A DNA stretch of 64,000 nt from Flavobacterium sp. N1994 (GCF_025947145.1 NZ_CP109999.1:2356001-2420000); one strand, 5' to 3'. Counted from the first letter of the stretch, positions 9,500 through 19,022 are shown. Notes: generated from the letters alone by a model not told the origin. Numbers and translations are program-made.

Positions 9500-10846
9500 T
9501 TACTTGTGAAAAATCGCTTTGTAAATATCATTGCCATTGGCAAACAGCAATAAAGAAATAAGTAATACAAAGCCAACCATTTGGGCTCTTTCTAAGAACT
9601 TATCACTTGGCTTTTTACCACTAATGATTTCGTATAATAAAAACATCACATGACCACCATCTAAAGCCGGAATAGGCAATAAATTCATTACGCCAAGCAT
9701 AATAGATAACAAAGCAGTGATGCCCCAAAACGCTTCCCAACTCCAAGTCTTAGGAAAAATGTTAAAGATTGCTGCAAAACCACCAACCCCTTTGTAGGCT
9801 CCAGTTTTTGGAGAGAATATGGCTTTTAATTGTTTGCCATAACTACTCAATTGGGCAAATCCTTTATCAATTCCAACAGGAATAGATTGGAAGAAAGTAA
9901 ATTTTTCTTCACTAATTTTATATAAGCCTAATTTAGTGATGTCTTCATATTGTAATCTTGATGCATAGAAGGCTCCAATTTTAGCGCTATCATTTACTTT
10001 TAAGGTGGCTGCAATTTCTTTGTTGTCTCTTTTTATAATAACAGGAACCGTTTTTCCTTTTAAGGTATCAACTGCTAATAATACTTCATCGGCAAACTGA
10101 ACTGGCTTTCCATTAAAACTAGTGATGATGTCTTTTGTTTTAAGTACGTCTTTATTTGGAGAATCTTTAGGGACATCGGCAATAACAAAAGGAATACGCA
10201 ATTCAACCAAGGAGGCTCTTTTGCCTTGCATCAATTGGTCAATAAAGTTTACTGGGAAATGAACTTTTTCTTCCTTGCCATCACGCAATACAATAATCTC
10301 TTTAGACAAAAACAATTTCTCATTCGACTCGTAAAAGCGCTCTACTTTTTCACCATCTATAGAAATTAATTGGTCACCAGTTTTAAGTCCGGCTTTTTCT
10401 ACTACAGGATTGTTAATCCAGATTCCGTTTTTAACTTCGCTATTGGCAATGTATTGTTCGCCATAAAAGAAAGTCATTCCGATGTAAATCAAGAACGCCA
10501 AAATAAAATTAACGGTTACACCACCCAACATGATGATTAAACGTTGCCAAGCGGGTTTAGAACGAAACTCCCAAGGTTGAGGCTCTTGAGCCAATTGCTC
10601 GGTATCCATACTTTCGTCTATCATTCCGGATATTTTCACATAACCTCCTAGGGGTAACCAGCCAATACCGTATTCGGTTTCGCCTATTTTCTTTTTTAAC
10701 AAAGAATATTTGATGTCAAAAAAAAGATAAAATTTTTCTACTCGGGTTTTAAACAATTTGGCAGGAATAAAATGCCCAAGTTCGTGAAGTATGATTAGTA
10801 TTGATAGGCTCAATAAAAATTGAGATAATTTAATTGCAATTTCCAT
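9500..10846 (-). CDS. rseP: RIP metalloprotease RseP (site-2 protease, M50)
   Basis: A 448-residue integral membrane zinc protease that cleaves membrane proteins within the bilayer, in other bacteria anti-sigma factors. The zinc motif HELGH lies at 21-25 in the first helix, and the second metal site LDGGH is near 397 in NLLPIPALDGGH. Between them are two PDZ-like regions (for example AGLKTGDQLISIDGEKV and KTKDIITSFNGKPV). The C-terminal helices are typical. Length and layout fit RseP. A TACTTTTG box (minus strand, 10877-10884) about 30 bases upstream of the ATG is a plausible -7 element. Confidence 0.96.
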   Translation of the reverse strand: MEIAIKLSQFLLSLSILIILHELGHFIPAKLFKTRVEKFYLFFDIKYSLLKKKIGETEYGIGWLPLGGYVKISGMIDESMDTEQLAQEPQPWEFRSKPAWQRLIIMLGGVTVNFILAFLIYIGMTFFYGEQYIANSEVKNGIWINNPVVEKAGLKTGDQLISIDGEKVERFYESNEKLFLSKEIIVLRDGKEEKVHFPVNFIDQLMQGKRASLVELRIPFVIADVPKDSPNKDVLKTKDIITSFNGKPVQFADEVLLAVDTLKGKTVPVIIKRDNKEIAATLKVNDSAKIGAFYASRLQYEDITKLGLYKISEEKFTFFQSIPVGIDKGFAQLSSYGKQLKAIFSPKTGAYKGVGGFAAIFNIFPKTWSWEAFWGITALLSIMLGVMNLLPIPALDGGHVMFLLYEIISGKKPSDKFLERAQMVGFVLLISLLLFANGNDIYKAIFHK

Positions 10847-10876
10847 TTCGTTAAGTATCGATTTCTTTTAAACGCA

Positions 10877-10884
10877 CAAAAGTA
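10877..10884 (-). promoter_or_regulatory. Candidate -7 box for rseP
   Basis: TACTTTTG on the minus strand fits the Bacteroidetes TAnnTTTG element and lies 30 bases before the ATG. I found no clear TTG at the usual upstream spacing, so support is partial. Confidence 0.45.
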
Positions 10885-10925
10885 AGGTTTCCACCTTACT
10901 ATCGCACATAATATTTTGTTTAAGA

Positions 10926-12845
10926 TTATTTTTTTATGAATTTTTTATGAAAAACCCCTTCTTCTGTTTGGATGTCGATATAATGAACTCCTATTGACAA
11001 GCCAGCCACAGAAAAATCTGAGCTGGTATTTTCCATTACTTTTTGTCCCAGACTGTTATAAACAATTACTTTTTCTAAAGTTGCGGTGCTTGGCATTTGG
11101 ATATGAACCATATCGGCACTCGGATTTGGATAAATAGCGACGGCTTTGTCTAAATCAAAACTTTGGTTGCCTAAAGTGGCGGTAGAGTTCGAAGCGATGA
11201 TATGTTTTTGAGGGTCAAATTCTATACTCGAAATAGTAAACGGAACGCTTTTAATAATTTCCTCTCCATCATAAGTATTGTCTAACACTATATCCGCTTG
11301 TTGTCCACCAGCACCGTATATTCTAACAGGAACTGGCATTTCAAAATAAGAAACAGAAGGGTCAGATTGTGTTTGATTGATCACAAACTTAGCTTGTCCA
11401 GCGCCCCAGTTTTGAGCGGTGATAGTATACGTTGGATACCCTTGATTGTAAATCCAATCATTAAAAAACTCGGTTAAACTTTGTCCGTAAACCGCTTCTA
11501 AATGCGATTGTAAATCGGTTGTTAAAGCATATTTGTAGGCTAGATTTGGGTCGGCTAGATAATTTTTCAACCCTTGAAAGAAAGCAGTATCTCCCAACTT
11601 GAAACGCAACATTTCAATGACCATGGCTCCTTTATCATAAGTTAATCGGTTGCTAAAAATCCGATTCACATTGGTAGCTTCTGTATCGTTTAAATAAACA
11701 GCACCGTTTGGAACAGAAGTAATATAGTTAATCATATTGTCTTTATCGGCTATAAAAGCATCTACACCGTCAAAGTTTTCTATAACTAGGTCCGCTAAAT
11801 AAGTGGCAAATCCTTCGTTAAGCCAAATGTCTTTCCAAGAACCACAAGTTATTTTGTCGCCAAACCATTGATGTCCCATTTCGTGAGCAATCAATTGTCT
11901 ATCAAAACCTACCATAAATGAAACCGTAGTGTGTTCCATTCCGCCACCCCAACCAAATTGAGCGTGACCGTATTTTTCATTGTGAAAAGGATATACTTCA
12001 AACAAGGACTCATACAACTCTAAAATAAGTGGAGTTTGATCTAATTGTGGTTGAATGCTAGCTAAATCTTCTGGATAAATGTAGTTGATGATAGGATACG
12101 TATTTGGAGCTGTTCCTCCCGTTTGACTGTAAACACTATAGTTAGTACAAGCAATGGCCACTAAATAAGCAGGGATTGGATATCCATGATGAAAGTGGGT
12201 TGTTTTATTGCCAACAGAAACAACTGGTGCTGTAGTTTCTACTCCATTTGATACACTAATGTACTGCGAAGGAGCCGTAATATACACATCAATGCTATTA
12301 ATTTTATCATTCAAATCTTGCTTACATGGCCACCAATCTCTGGCGCCAAAGGGTTCAGATAAAGTCCAAATAACAGGGCTGCCATTATGAGTGGTTTGTA
12401 CAAAAGAATCAAAACCATTACTAGGTGGCACACCAGAATAATTGATTTCAATAGTAGCCGATGTTCCTGCAGTTTGGGTTGTAGGCAAGGTAATAATTAA
12501 TTCATTGTTGGAGTTTTCAACATAAGTTAAAGCAGTAGTTCCTTTTTTGACAGAACTTACCGATAATGGATTGGCAAAATCAAAGGTTATCGTATTCATG
12601 TTGGTTAATGCCGTGTAGGTTGTGGTTACTTTTCCTGTTATGAATTTCACTGTAGGGTTTATAGTAAACTCTAATTTATGATAAGTGATGTCATAATTGG
12701 CAGTATTGGGATTTGCTCTAAAGTTCATCACTCCAGAAGCTGATTTCATTTCAGCTTGAGCAATTGCATTTGTTTTGGTTAGATTGTTTTGGGCGAAAAC
12801 AAAAGATAGTACAAAACAAGCAAGCAAAGCGTAGGTATTTTTCAT
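10926..12845 (-). CDS. M1-family aminopeptidase with T9SS sorting domain
   Basis: About 639 residues from the chosen ATG, which gives a clean signal peptide (MKNTYALLACFVLSFVFAQ). An earlier in-frame ATG at 12884 would add 13 residues (MKNYYIRKKLSNA) before it. The N-terminal beta domain is followed by the substrate-binding GGGMEHTT motif and the zinc signature HEMGHQWFG (about 320) with its distal Glu in WLNEGFATY, all as in gluzincin M1 peptidases. The C-terminus is a T9SS type A domain (IYPNPSADMVHIQM, ending FHKKFIKK). It is therefore predicted to be exported by T9SS and to trim peptides at the cell surface or outside. It stands as a single gene. Confidence 0.95.
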   Translation of the reverse strand: MKNTYALLACFVLSFVFAQNNLTKTNAIAQAEMKSASGVMNFRANPNTANYDITYHKLEFTINPTVKFITGKVTTTYTALTNMNTITFDFANPLSVSSVKKGTTALTYVENSNNELIITLPTTQTAGTSATIEINYSGVPPSNGFDSFVQTTHNGSPVIWTLSEPFGARDWWPCKQDLNDKINSIDVYITAPSQYISVSNGVETTAPVVSVGNKTTHFHHGYPIPAYLVAIACTNYSVYSQTGGTAPNTYPIINYIYPEDLASIQPQLDQTPLILELYESLFEVYPFHNEKYGHAQFGWGGGMEHTTVSFMVGFDRQLIAHEMGHQWFGDKITCGSWKDIWLNEGFATYLADLVIENFDGVDAFIADKDNMINYITSVPNGAVYLNDTEATNVNRIFSNRLTYDKGAMVIEMLRFKLGDTAFFQGLKNYLADPNLAYKYALTTDLQSHLEAVYGQSLTEFFNDWIYNQGYPTYTITAQNWGAGQAKFVINQTQSDPSVSYFEMPVPVRIYGAGGQQADIVLDNTYDGEEIIKSVPFTISSIEFDPQKHIIASNSTATLGNQSFDLDKAVAIYPNPSADMVHIQMPSTATLEKVIVYNSLGQKVMENTSSDFSVAGLSIGVHYIDIQTEEGVFHKKFIKK

Positions 12846-13015
12846 AGCATTGGATAATTTTTTGCGAATATAATAATTCTTCATTCATGGGTATGCCAAA
12901 AAATATATAATTTAACCTTCTATTCGCTTGATTCTAATTTGTTTAAGAATTACCTGCTGATAGGGGGATAGAAGTAAGTTTTTAAGTATAGGAAAGGTTA
13001 TATCAAACATTTCAT

Positions 13016-13023
13016 TAAATTTG
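13016..13023 (+). promoter_or_regulatory. Candidate -7 box for serS
   Basis: TAAATTTG fits TAnnTTTG and sits 22 bases before the serS ATG at 13045. It overlaps the TTG that would open a longer reading, which argues against the longer start. No clear -33 TTG is seen at the usual spacing. Confidence 0.5.
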
Positions 13024-13044
13024 CGTCCTTATATAGAAAATGTC

Positions 13045-14316
13045 ATGTTACAGATAAGTTACATCAGAGAAAATAAAGAAAAAGTGATTACGGCTTTGGC
13101 CAAAAGAAACATGGATGTGAAAACACTCGTGGAAGAAGTAATCCAATTAGATGAAAACAGAAGAAGCACTCAATTAGCTTTAGATAATACTTTGGCAGAA
13201 GCCAACAAATTATCAGCATCCATTGGGGAGTTAATGAAGAATGGCGAAAAATCGAAAGCGGAAATCCTTAAGATGAAAACGGTTCAGCTTAAAGAATCTA
13301 GCAAAGAACTTTCTGAAAAAGCAGAAGCATTGGCTCATGACCTTTTACAAAAAATGTACTTGTTGCCTAATCTTCCTGCTGATATTGTTCCTGTTGGAAA
13401 AACGCCTGAAGAAAACTTAAATGTTTTTCAAGAAGGAGACATTCCGGTTTTACATGAAGGAGCGCAACCTCATTGGGAGTTAGTAAAAAAATACGACATC
13501 ATCGATTTTGAATTAGGAGTAAAAATTACAGGGGCTGGTTTTCCTGTTTACAAAGGAAAGGGAGCCAAATTACAACGTGCTTTGATTTCTTATTTCTTAG
13601 ATAAAAATACCGATGCAGGCTATCAAGAATTTCAAGTCCCTCATTTGGTAAATGAAGCTTCTGCCTACGGAACAGGACAATTGCCAGATAAAGAAGGGCA
13701 AATGTATCACGATGCTGCGGATGATTTGTATTTAATCCCAACCGCTGAGGTTCCGGTGACTAATATTTTTCGAGATGTGATTTTACAAGAAAGTGAATTG
13801 CCTATTTTATGCACAGGATATACTCCTTGTTTCCGTCGTGAAGCAGGTTCTTACGGAGCACACGTTCGTGGATTGAATCGTTTACACCAATTTGATAAAG
13901 TAGAAATCGTTCGTATTGAACATCCAGATAAATCGTATGAAGCTTTAGATAGCATGGTGGAACATGTAAAAGAGATTATGCGTGAATTGAAATTACCGTT
14001 CCGTGTGTTACGTCTTTGTGGTGGCGATATGGGATTTGCTTCGGCATTGACTTATGATTTTGAAGTATTTTCTACCGCTCAAGACAAATGGTTAGAAATA
14101 TCATCGGTATCTAATTTTGAAACCTTTCAAGCGAATCGTTTAAAATTGCGTTTTAAAGGAAAAGAAGGGAAAACTCAGTTAGCTCATACCTTGAACGGAA
14201 GCTCATTAGCCTTGCCAAGAGTTTTGGCCGGAATACTAGAAAACTATCAAACTCCAGAAGGTATTGTAATTCCAGAAGTACTGAGAAAGTATACTGGATT
14301 TGATATCATTAACTAA
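13045..14316 (+). CDS. serS: Seryl-tRNA synthetase
   Basis: A 423-residue class II synthetase that charges tRNA-Ser in the cytoplasm. The start MLQISYIRENKEKVITALAK is the usual family start; a longer frame from a TTG at 13021 is rejected because that codon lies in a promoter box. An N-terminal coiled-coil arm (about 30-105) is followed by the catalytic core: motif 2 in CFRREAGSYGAHVRGLNRLH and motif 3 near the end in LNGSSLALPRVLAGILENYQ. The length is normal. It is divergent from the M1 peptidase and followed by a TPR protein gene. Confidence 0.98.
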   Translation: MLQISYIRENKEKVITALAKRNMDVKTLVEEVIQLDENRRSTQLALDNTLAEANKLSASIGELMKNGEKSKAEILKMKTVQLKESSKELSEKAEALAHDLLQKMYLLPNLPADIVPVGKTPEENLNVFQEGDIPVLHEGAQPHWELVKKYDIIDFELGVKITGAGFPVYKGKGAKLQRALISYFLDKNTDAGYQEFQVPHLVNEASAYGTGQLPDKEGQMYHDAADDLYLIPTAEVPVTNIFRDVILQESELPILCTGYTPCFRREAGSYGAHVRGLNRLHQFDKVEIVRIEHPDKSYEALDSMVEHVKEIMRELKLPFRVLRLCGGDMGFASALTYDFEVFSTAQDKWLEISSVSNFETFQANRLKLRFKGKEGKTQLAHTLNGSSLALPRVLAGILENYQTPEGIVIPEVLRKYTGFDIIN

Positions 14317-14396
14317 AAAAGTTAATCTTTTATAAACAATGTACTAATTGGGCACAAAAGTGTTATTTTAGTGCATTGTTCTTTTTAACGTTACTC

Positions 14397-16175
14397 ATGA
14401 AAAAAATCCTCTACATACTTTTCCTTTTTGGTTGTTTTTGGGCACAAGCTCAAAACGAGCAATTGGCCAATAATTATTTTGACAGAGGAGAGTTTGAAAA
14501 GGCCTTAGTGAGTTATGAGGAGTTATTAAAATCTCAAGAAGGGAATTCTAATTATTTCCAAAGAGTTATTGAATGTTATCAGCAATTACAACAATTAGAT
14601 AAGTCTCAAAAAGCTTTAGAAGATCGATTTAGCAAATACAAACAAAGCAATCTTTTAGTAGAAATAGGGTATAACTATCAGCTACAAAAAAATCAAGACA
14701 AGGCCAATAAATTCTACAATCAAGCGATTGATAAAATCAAGAAAAACCCAAATGAAGTGTATGGAATTGCGTATATTTTTGAAAGAAAGTCATTGGTTGA
14801 TTTTGCTTTGTTAGCTTATAAAACAGCCATTGCGGTAGAACCCAAGATGAATTTCAGCTTTCAAATGGCGATACTCTATGGTCAGCAAGGCAATACCGAT
14901 TTGATGATTGAAACCTTCTTAGATGAATCTTATAAAAATCCGCAAAACCTTCCTGTAATTCAAAATCAGATATCGCGATTTATGACCGAAGATGTGGATG
15001 TCAATTTTAATGAATCTCTAAAAAAAGCACTTTTAATAAGAGCTCAGAAGACACAAGATATTTTTTGGAATGACTTCTTGAGTTGGTTATTTGTTCAACA
15101 AAAGGAGTACGGAAAAGCTTTCATTCAACAAAAAGCGATTTACAAAAGAAACCCAGAGTCGTTTGCTAATATTGTTAACTTAGGACAAATGGCCATTGAG
15201 GATAACGATCAAAGTTCGGCAGAAGAGATTTTGACTTTTGTTTTAGAGAACACGAAAGATTTGGATTTGTTAATTAAGGCACATTCCTATCTTATCGACA
15301 TGAAAATTGACCATGCACTAGAAAAAGATTATCCAGCTATTACAGCAGAATTAGATGGTTTGATAAAAGAATTTGGCATAAGTCCTTACACTATTTCACT
15401 TTTAAAACTGCAAGCCAATTTTGAAGCCTTTCATTTAAAAAATCCAGAAAAAGCCAAAACCATTTTAAAAAATGCAATGGACATGCCTTTGGATAAGTAC
15501 GAATTGGCAGAAGTGAAAATGGAATTGGCCGATATTCTTTTATTTGAAGAAAAATTCAATCAAGCTTTAATTTATTATTCTCAAATAGATGAAGACATGA
15601 GCGGTGATGTTATTGGTCAGGAGGCGAGTTTAAAAACCGCTAAAACTAGTTATTTCAAAACCGATTTCGAATGGGCATCTCATCAATTAAAAGTATTGAA
15701 ATCAGCTTCTTCTCAATTGATTGCTAATGATGCTCTCGATTTGTTTTTACTAATTAGCGACAACACAGTCGAGGATTCTTTACAAGTGGCTTTGAAGAAA
15801 TTTGCGCATGCCGATTTTCTACTGTATCAAAATAAAAAACAAGAGGCCTTATCGCATTTTCAAACTATTTTAAAAGAACATAAAGGAGAAGATATTGAAG
15901 CGGTAACCTTATTGCGTATCGGAAAGATTTATGAAAAGATGGGCGATTTTGCAAATGCTTTAGCCAATTACAATACCGTCATTACCAATCATAAAGAAAG
16001 CATTTATGTAGATGAAGCGCTTTATTTTTCAGCAGAAATTTACAATACGCAATTAAACGATCCCGAAAAAGCAAAACCGCTTTATGAAGAAATGATTTTC
16101 AAACACGAAGACAGTATTTACTATGTAGACTCGAGGAATAAATACCGAAAACTACGTGGTGATACTAATCTTTAA
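14397..16175 (+). CDS. Exported TPR protein
   Basis: A 592-residue protein from the ATG that gives a signal peptide (MKKILYILFLFGCFWAQAQ). An earlier in-frame ATG at 14376 adds seven hydrophobic residues. The rest is almost entirely helical tetratricopeptide repeats (for example NNYFDRGEFEKALVSYEELL and LLRIGKIYEKMGDFANALAN). No lipobox or sorting domain is seen, so it is probably periplasmic. Proteins of this kind act as assembly scaffolds. It is followed 26 bases later by the DUF4286 gene. Confidence 0.88.
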   Translation: MKKILYILFLFGCFWAQAQNEQLANNYFDRGEFEKALVSYEELLKSQEGNSNYFQRVIECYQQLQQLDKSQKALEDRFSKYKQSNLLVEIGYNYQLQKNQDKANKFYNQAIDKIKKNPNEVYGIAYIFERKSLVDFALLAYKTAIAVEPKMNFSFQMAILYGQQGNTDLMIETFLDESYKNPQNLPVIQNQISRFMTEDVDVNFNESLKKALLIRAQKTQDIFWNDFLSWLFVQQKEYGKAFIQQKAIYKRNPESFANIVNLGQMAIEDNDQSSAEEILTFVLENTKDLDLLIKAHSYLIDMKIDHALEKDYPAITAELDGLIKEFGISPYTISLLKLQANFEAFHLKNPEKAKTILKNAMDMPLDKYELAEVKMELADILLFEEKFNQALIYYSQIDEDMSGDVIGQEASLKTAKTSYFKTDFEWASHQLKVLKSASSQLIANDALDLFLLISDNTVEDSLQVALKKFAHADFLLYQNKKQEALSHFQTILKEHKGEDIEAVTLLRIGKIYEKMGDFANALANYNTVITNHKESIYVDEALYFSAEIYNTQLNDPEKAKPLYEEMIFKHEDSIYYVDSRNKYRKLRGDTNL

Positions 16176-16201
16176 ATTTTCAACGCAACAAATAATTCCA
16201 A

Positions 16202-16513
16202 ATGATACTTTATAACGTTACCATCAACATCCACGAAAGCGTTCACGACCAATGGATGCAATGGATGCAAGAAAAACATATTAACGATGTGCTTGCCACA
16301 GGAAAATTTTCATCGGCCCGAATGGTAAAAGTTTTGGTAGAAGAAGATATGGGAGGAACAACGTATTCCATTCAATATACCACTGACTGCAAAGAAACAT
16401 TGCAACAATATTACGAAGAAGATGCGCCAAGACTTCGTGAAGAAGGATTGCGATTATTTGGAGATAAAATGCTGGCTTTTAGAACCGAATTGGAGTTGAT
16501 TTCTGAACATTAA
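16202..16513 (+). CDS. DUF4286 family protein
   Basis: A 103-residue cytoplasmic protein. It has the opening MILYNVTINIHESVHDQWMQ and the later IQYTTDCKETLQQYYEEDAP and RLFGDKMLAFRTELE stretches characteristic of DUF4286, a small family with a ferredoxin-like alpha/beta appearance found across Bacteroidota. Its function is not known. It lies between a TPR protein and rsmA on the same strand. Confidence 0.9.
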   Translation: MILYNVTINIHESVHDQWMQWMQEKHINDVLATGKFSSARMVKVLVEEDMGGTTYSIQYTTDCKETLQQYYEEDAPRLREEGLRLFGDKMLAFRTELELISEH

Positions 16514-16543
16514 TCAAGACTAAATTAGATATTTTAGACTTAC

Positions 16544-16594
16544 TTAGACTTCTTAGAAAGAAATCTAAAAAGTCTAATAATCTAAGAAGTCTAA
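16544..16594. repeat. Inverted repeat upstream of rsmA
   Basis: TTAGACTTCTTAGA (16544-16557) and its exact reverse complement TCTAAGAAGTCTAA (16581-16594) flank 23 bases that hold further AAGTCTAA-like words. It ends 15 bases before the rsmA ATG. The whole stretch 16520-16609 is built of variants of the word TCTAAnAAGTCTAA. Confidence 0.85.
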
Positions 16595-16609
16595 AAATCT
16601 AACAATCTA

Positions 16610-17386
16610 ATGGACGTAAGAGCCAAAAAACACCTAGGGCAACATTTTTTAACCGATGAATCCATTGCCAAAAACATTGCAGACACCTTGAATTTTGAAG
16701 GCTATGATACTACTTTGGAGATTGGCCCAGGAATGGGGGTGTTGACCAAATATTTATTGGAAAAACCAACGACTACGTATGTCATCGAAATCGATACGGA
16801 ATCGGTTGTTTACTTGGAAAATCACTATCCAAAACTCCATGGTAAAATCATCTCTAAAGATTTTTTGAAATACAATATCAATGAAGTTTTTGAGGGAAAA
16901 CCGTTTGCTATCATTGGCAACTTTCCTTATAATATTTCTTCACAAATCGTTTTTAAATGTTTAGAATTGCGACATCAGGTTCCTGAGTTTTCTGGGATGT
17001 TTCAAAAAGAAGTAGCCGAACGAATTTGTGAAAAAAAAGGAAGCAAAGCTTATGGAATTCTTTCGGTTTTGGTTCAGGCTTTTTATGAAGCAGAATATTT
17101 ATTTACGGTAAGTCCAGATGTTTTTAATCCGCCGCCAAAAGTAAATTCTGGTGTTTTACGTTTACGCCGAAAAGAAAATTTCACCCTACCTTGTAATGAA
17201 AAACTTTTCTTTTCAGTGGTAAAAACAGGGTTTCAACAACGCCGTAAGACGTTAAGAAATAGTTTAAAATCATTCAACCTTTCGGATAATTTAAAAGAAG
17301 ACACTATCTTTGACCTCAGACCAGAGCAACTCTCGGTAGAACAATTCATTGAACTGACTCAAAAAATAGAAGCCAATGCAGTTTAA
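16610..17386 (+). CDS. rsmA: 16S rRNA (adenine1518-N6/adenine1519-N6)-dimethyltransferase
   Basis: A 258-residue enzyme (KsgA) that dimethylates two adjacent adenines in helix 45 of 16S rRNA using S-adenosylmethionine. It shows [11 protein letters not shown] at the start, the SAM-binding [10 protein letters not shown], the acidic EIDTESV, and the catalytic NFPYNIS motif. The length is normal. Its last 11 bases overlap mgtE. The leader contains a strong inverted repeat (16544-16594) close to the start codon. Confidence 0.97.
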   Translation: MDVRAKKHLGQHFLTDESIAKNIADTLNFEGYDTTLEIGPGMGVLTKYLLEKPTTTYVIEIDTESVVYLENHYPKLHGKIISKDFLKYNINEVFEGKPFAIIGNFPYNISSQIVFKCLELRHQVPEFSGMFQKEVAERICEKKGSKAYGILSVLVQAFYEAEYLFTVSPDVFNPPPKVNSGVLRLRRKENFTLPCNEKLFFSVVKTGFQQRRKTLRNSLKSFNLSDNLKEDTIFDLRPEQLSVEQFIELTQKIEANAV

Positions 17387-18725
17387 AATCAGCAAAGAAC
17401 TCTTAGAGCAAATTGAGCAACTCATTCATCAACAAAATGATCAAGAACTGACCGTTTTATTGAATGACTTGCACCATGCCGATATTGCTGAGATTTTTGA
17501 TGAATTAGACATTGAAGAAGCAACCTATATTTTTAAAATTCTTGACAGCGAAATCACCGCTGAAATTCTACCCGAATTAGAAGATGATGTTCGTGAAAAA
17601 ATCCTCCATGGCCTTTCTGCTAAAGAAATTGCCGAAGAGTTAGATGAGTTAGATACCGATGACGCTGCGGATATCATTGCTGAACTTTCACAAAGTAAAA
17701 AAGAAGAGGTAATCTCAGAGCTTGAGGATGTTGAGCATGCTAAAGACATTGTCGACTTGTTGCGCTACAGCGAAGATACTGCTGGGGGGTTGATGGGGAA
17801 AGAGATGGTAAAAGTCAATGAAAATTGGAATGTCCTTACCTGTGTCAAAGAAATGCGAAGTCAAGCGGAACATGTCACCCGCGTGCATTCTATTTATGTT
17901 GTGGATGATGAAAACAGATTGAAAGGGAGATTGTCTCTCAAAGATTTATTGACCACTTCTACTAAAACACCCATCAGCGAGGTCTACATCAAAAAAGTAG
18001 ATTATGTAAAAGTAGATACCCCAAATACTGAAGTCGCCAGAATCATGCAGAAATACGATTTGGAAGCCATTCCAGTTGTTGATGAAATGGGCAGGTTAGT
18101 TGGTCGTGTTACCATCGATGACATCGTTGACGTGATCAAAGAAGAGGCCGATAAAGATTACCAAATGGCGGCCGGTATCACACAAGACGTTGAGGCTGGA
18201 GATAGTGTTTTTGAGATGATAAAAGCGCGTTTGCCTTGGCTTTTAATCGGAATGGTAATCGAATTAATAGCTTCGTTAGTTTTAAAAAGCAACGAGACTT
18301 CAGTACAACAATATTCAACATTAATTATTTTTGTGCCTTTACTTTCTGCTACAGCGGGTAATATTGGAGTACAAGCATCAGCAATTGTTGTGCAAGGATT
18401 AGCTAATGGTTCGCTTAAAGAATTTAGCAAAAACTATTTGACAAAAGAGCTTTCTGTTGCTGTGATTTCAGGAACAATTATATCTTCTTTCTTATTCTTA
18501 TACCATTCTCTAATGTATGGTCAAGAGTTGGTAGGACTCGCAATTTCTATTTCTATGGTTGTGGTAATTATCTTTGCTGCAGCTCTGGGAACACTAGTGC
18601 CCTTAATTCTTCACAAAAACAAAATTGACCCAGCAATAGCCACGGGACCTTTTATTACTACAACTAATGACGTTTTTGGAATTATGATTTATTTCGGAAT
18701 CGCTAGGTTGATTCTTGGGTTTTAA
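17376..18725 (+). CDS. mgtE: Magnesium transporter MgtE
   Basis: A 449-residue inner-membrane Mg2+ channel. The layout is as in the family: an acidic superhelical N domain (about 1-130, with [18 protein letters not shown]), two CBS domains (about 130-255), a plug helix, then five membrane helices from about 285, with the pore-type segment [20 protein letters not shown] and the final [20 protein letters not shown]. Low Mg2+ is sensed by the N and CBS domains. It overlaps rsmA by 11 bases, so the two are translationally coupled. Confidence 0.97.
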   Translation: MQFKISKELLEQIEQLIHQQNDQELTVLLNDLHHADIAEIFDELDIEEATYIFKILDSEITAEILPELEDDVREKILHGLSAKEIAEELDELDTDDAADIIAELSQSKKEEVISELEDVEHAKDIVDLLRYSEDTAGGLMGKEMVKVNENWNVLTCVKEMRSQAEHVTRVHSIYVVDDENRLKGRLSLKDLLTTSTKTPISEVYIKKVDYVKVDTPNTEVARIMQKYDLEAIPVVDEMGRLVGRVTIDDIVDVIKEEADKDYQMAAGITQDVEAGDSVFEMIKARLPWLLIGMVIELIASLVLKSNETSVQQYSTLIIFVPLLSATAGNIGVQASAIVVQGLANGSLKEFSKNYLTKELSVAVISGTIISSFLFLYHSLMYGQELVGLAISISMVVVIIFAAALGTLVPLILHKNKIDPAIATGPFITTTNDVFGIMIYFGIARLILGF

Positions 18726-18760
18726 TTCAGAAGCAGAAGATTTTCTTTCTTTAGACTTAT

Positions 18761-18806
18761 GCTCCCGCTATCCGCGCTACACGGTAGCTTGCTCCTATCG
18801 GGGCTA
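18761..18806. repeat. Flavobacteriaceae-type intergenic repeat element
   Basis: Read on the minus strand the segment begins AGCCCCGATAGGAGC and ends GGATAGCGGGAGC, with a short variable middle. From memory, pairs of these two words (AGCCCCGATnG and GGATAGCGGGA) recur in intergenic regions of many Flavobacteriaceae genomes. Its GC content is far above the surroundings. The function is unknown. No second copy is seen in this window. Confidence 0.6.
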
Positions 18807-18863
18807 TTGAGAGCGTTTAAGCTTTCTTTAAAACTAAAAAAAACTTGATTTCTCAGAGGTTTT

Positions 18864-18876
18864 ATGTACCCAGAGC
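18864..18876 (-). other. Possible remnant of a tRNA-Leu 3' end
   Basis: TGTACCCAGAGCC matches the 3' end of the intact tRNA-Leu gene (TGTACCCGGAGCC at 18941-18953) with one change. It is preceded by AGAGGTTTTA, which resembles the AGAGCTTTTG before the intact copy. The rest of a tRNA cannot be recognised, so this is at most a fragment. Confidence 0.4.
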
Positions 18877-18910
18877 CAATCAAACAAAAAAGTTTGACTC
18901 GCTCCTAAAT

Positions 18911-18941
18911 AAAAAAAGCCCCTCCTTTCGGAAGAGCTTTT
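18911..18941 (-). terminator. Terminator of tRNA-Leu
   Basis: On the minus strand GCTCTTCC, a GAAA tetraloop and GGAGGGGC pair (with G-U pairs) and run into seven T residues. It begins right after the tRNA 3' end. Confidence 0.82.
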
Positions 18942-18942
18942 G

Positions 18943-19022
18943 TACCCGGAGCCGGAGTCGAACCGGCACGGTTTCCCACAGGTGTTTGAGACCAGCGCGT
19001 CTACCAATTCCGCCATCCGGGC
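18943..19022 (-). tRNA. tRNA-Leu (CAA anticodon)
   Basis: An 80-base class II tRNA on the minus strand. The acceptor stem is GCCCGGA/TCCGGGT, the D-arm contains GGCGGAATTGGTAGACGC, the anticodon loop CTCAAAC holds CAA, the variable arm is short (TGGGAAACCGT), and the T-arm is GCCGGTTCGACTCCGGC. The discriminator is A and no CCA is encoded. The anticodon stem CTGGT/ACCTG has one T-T mismatch. Confidence 0.93.

Noticed and set aside
13021-13044. Upstream extension of serS from a TTG codon
   Set aside because: The TTG is part of a TAAATTTG promoter box, and the extension is not part of the family's N-terminus.
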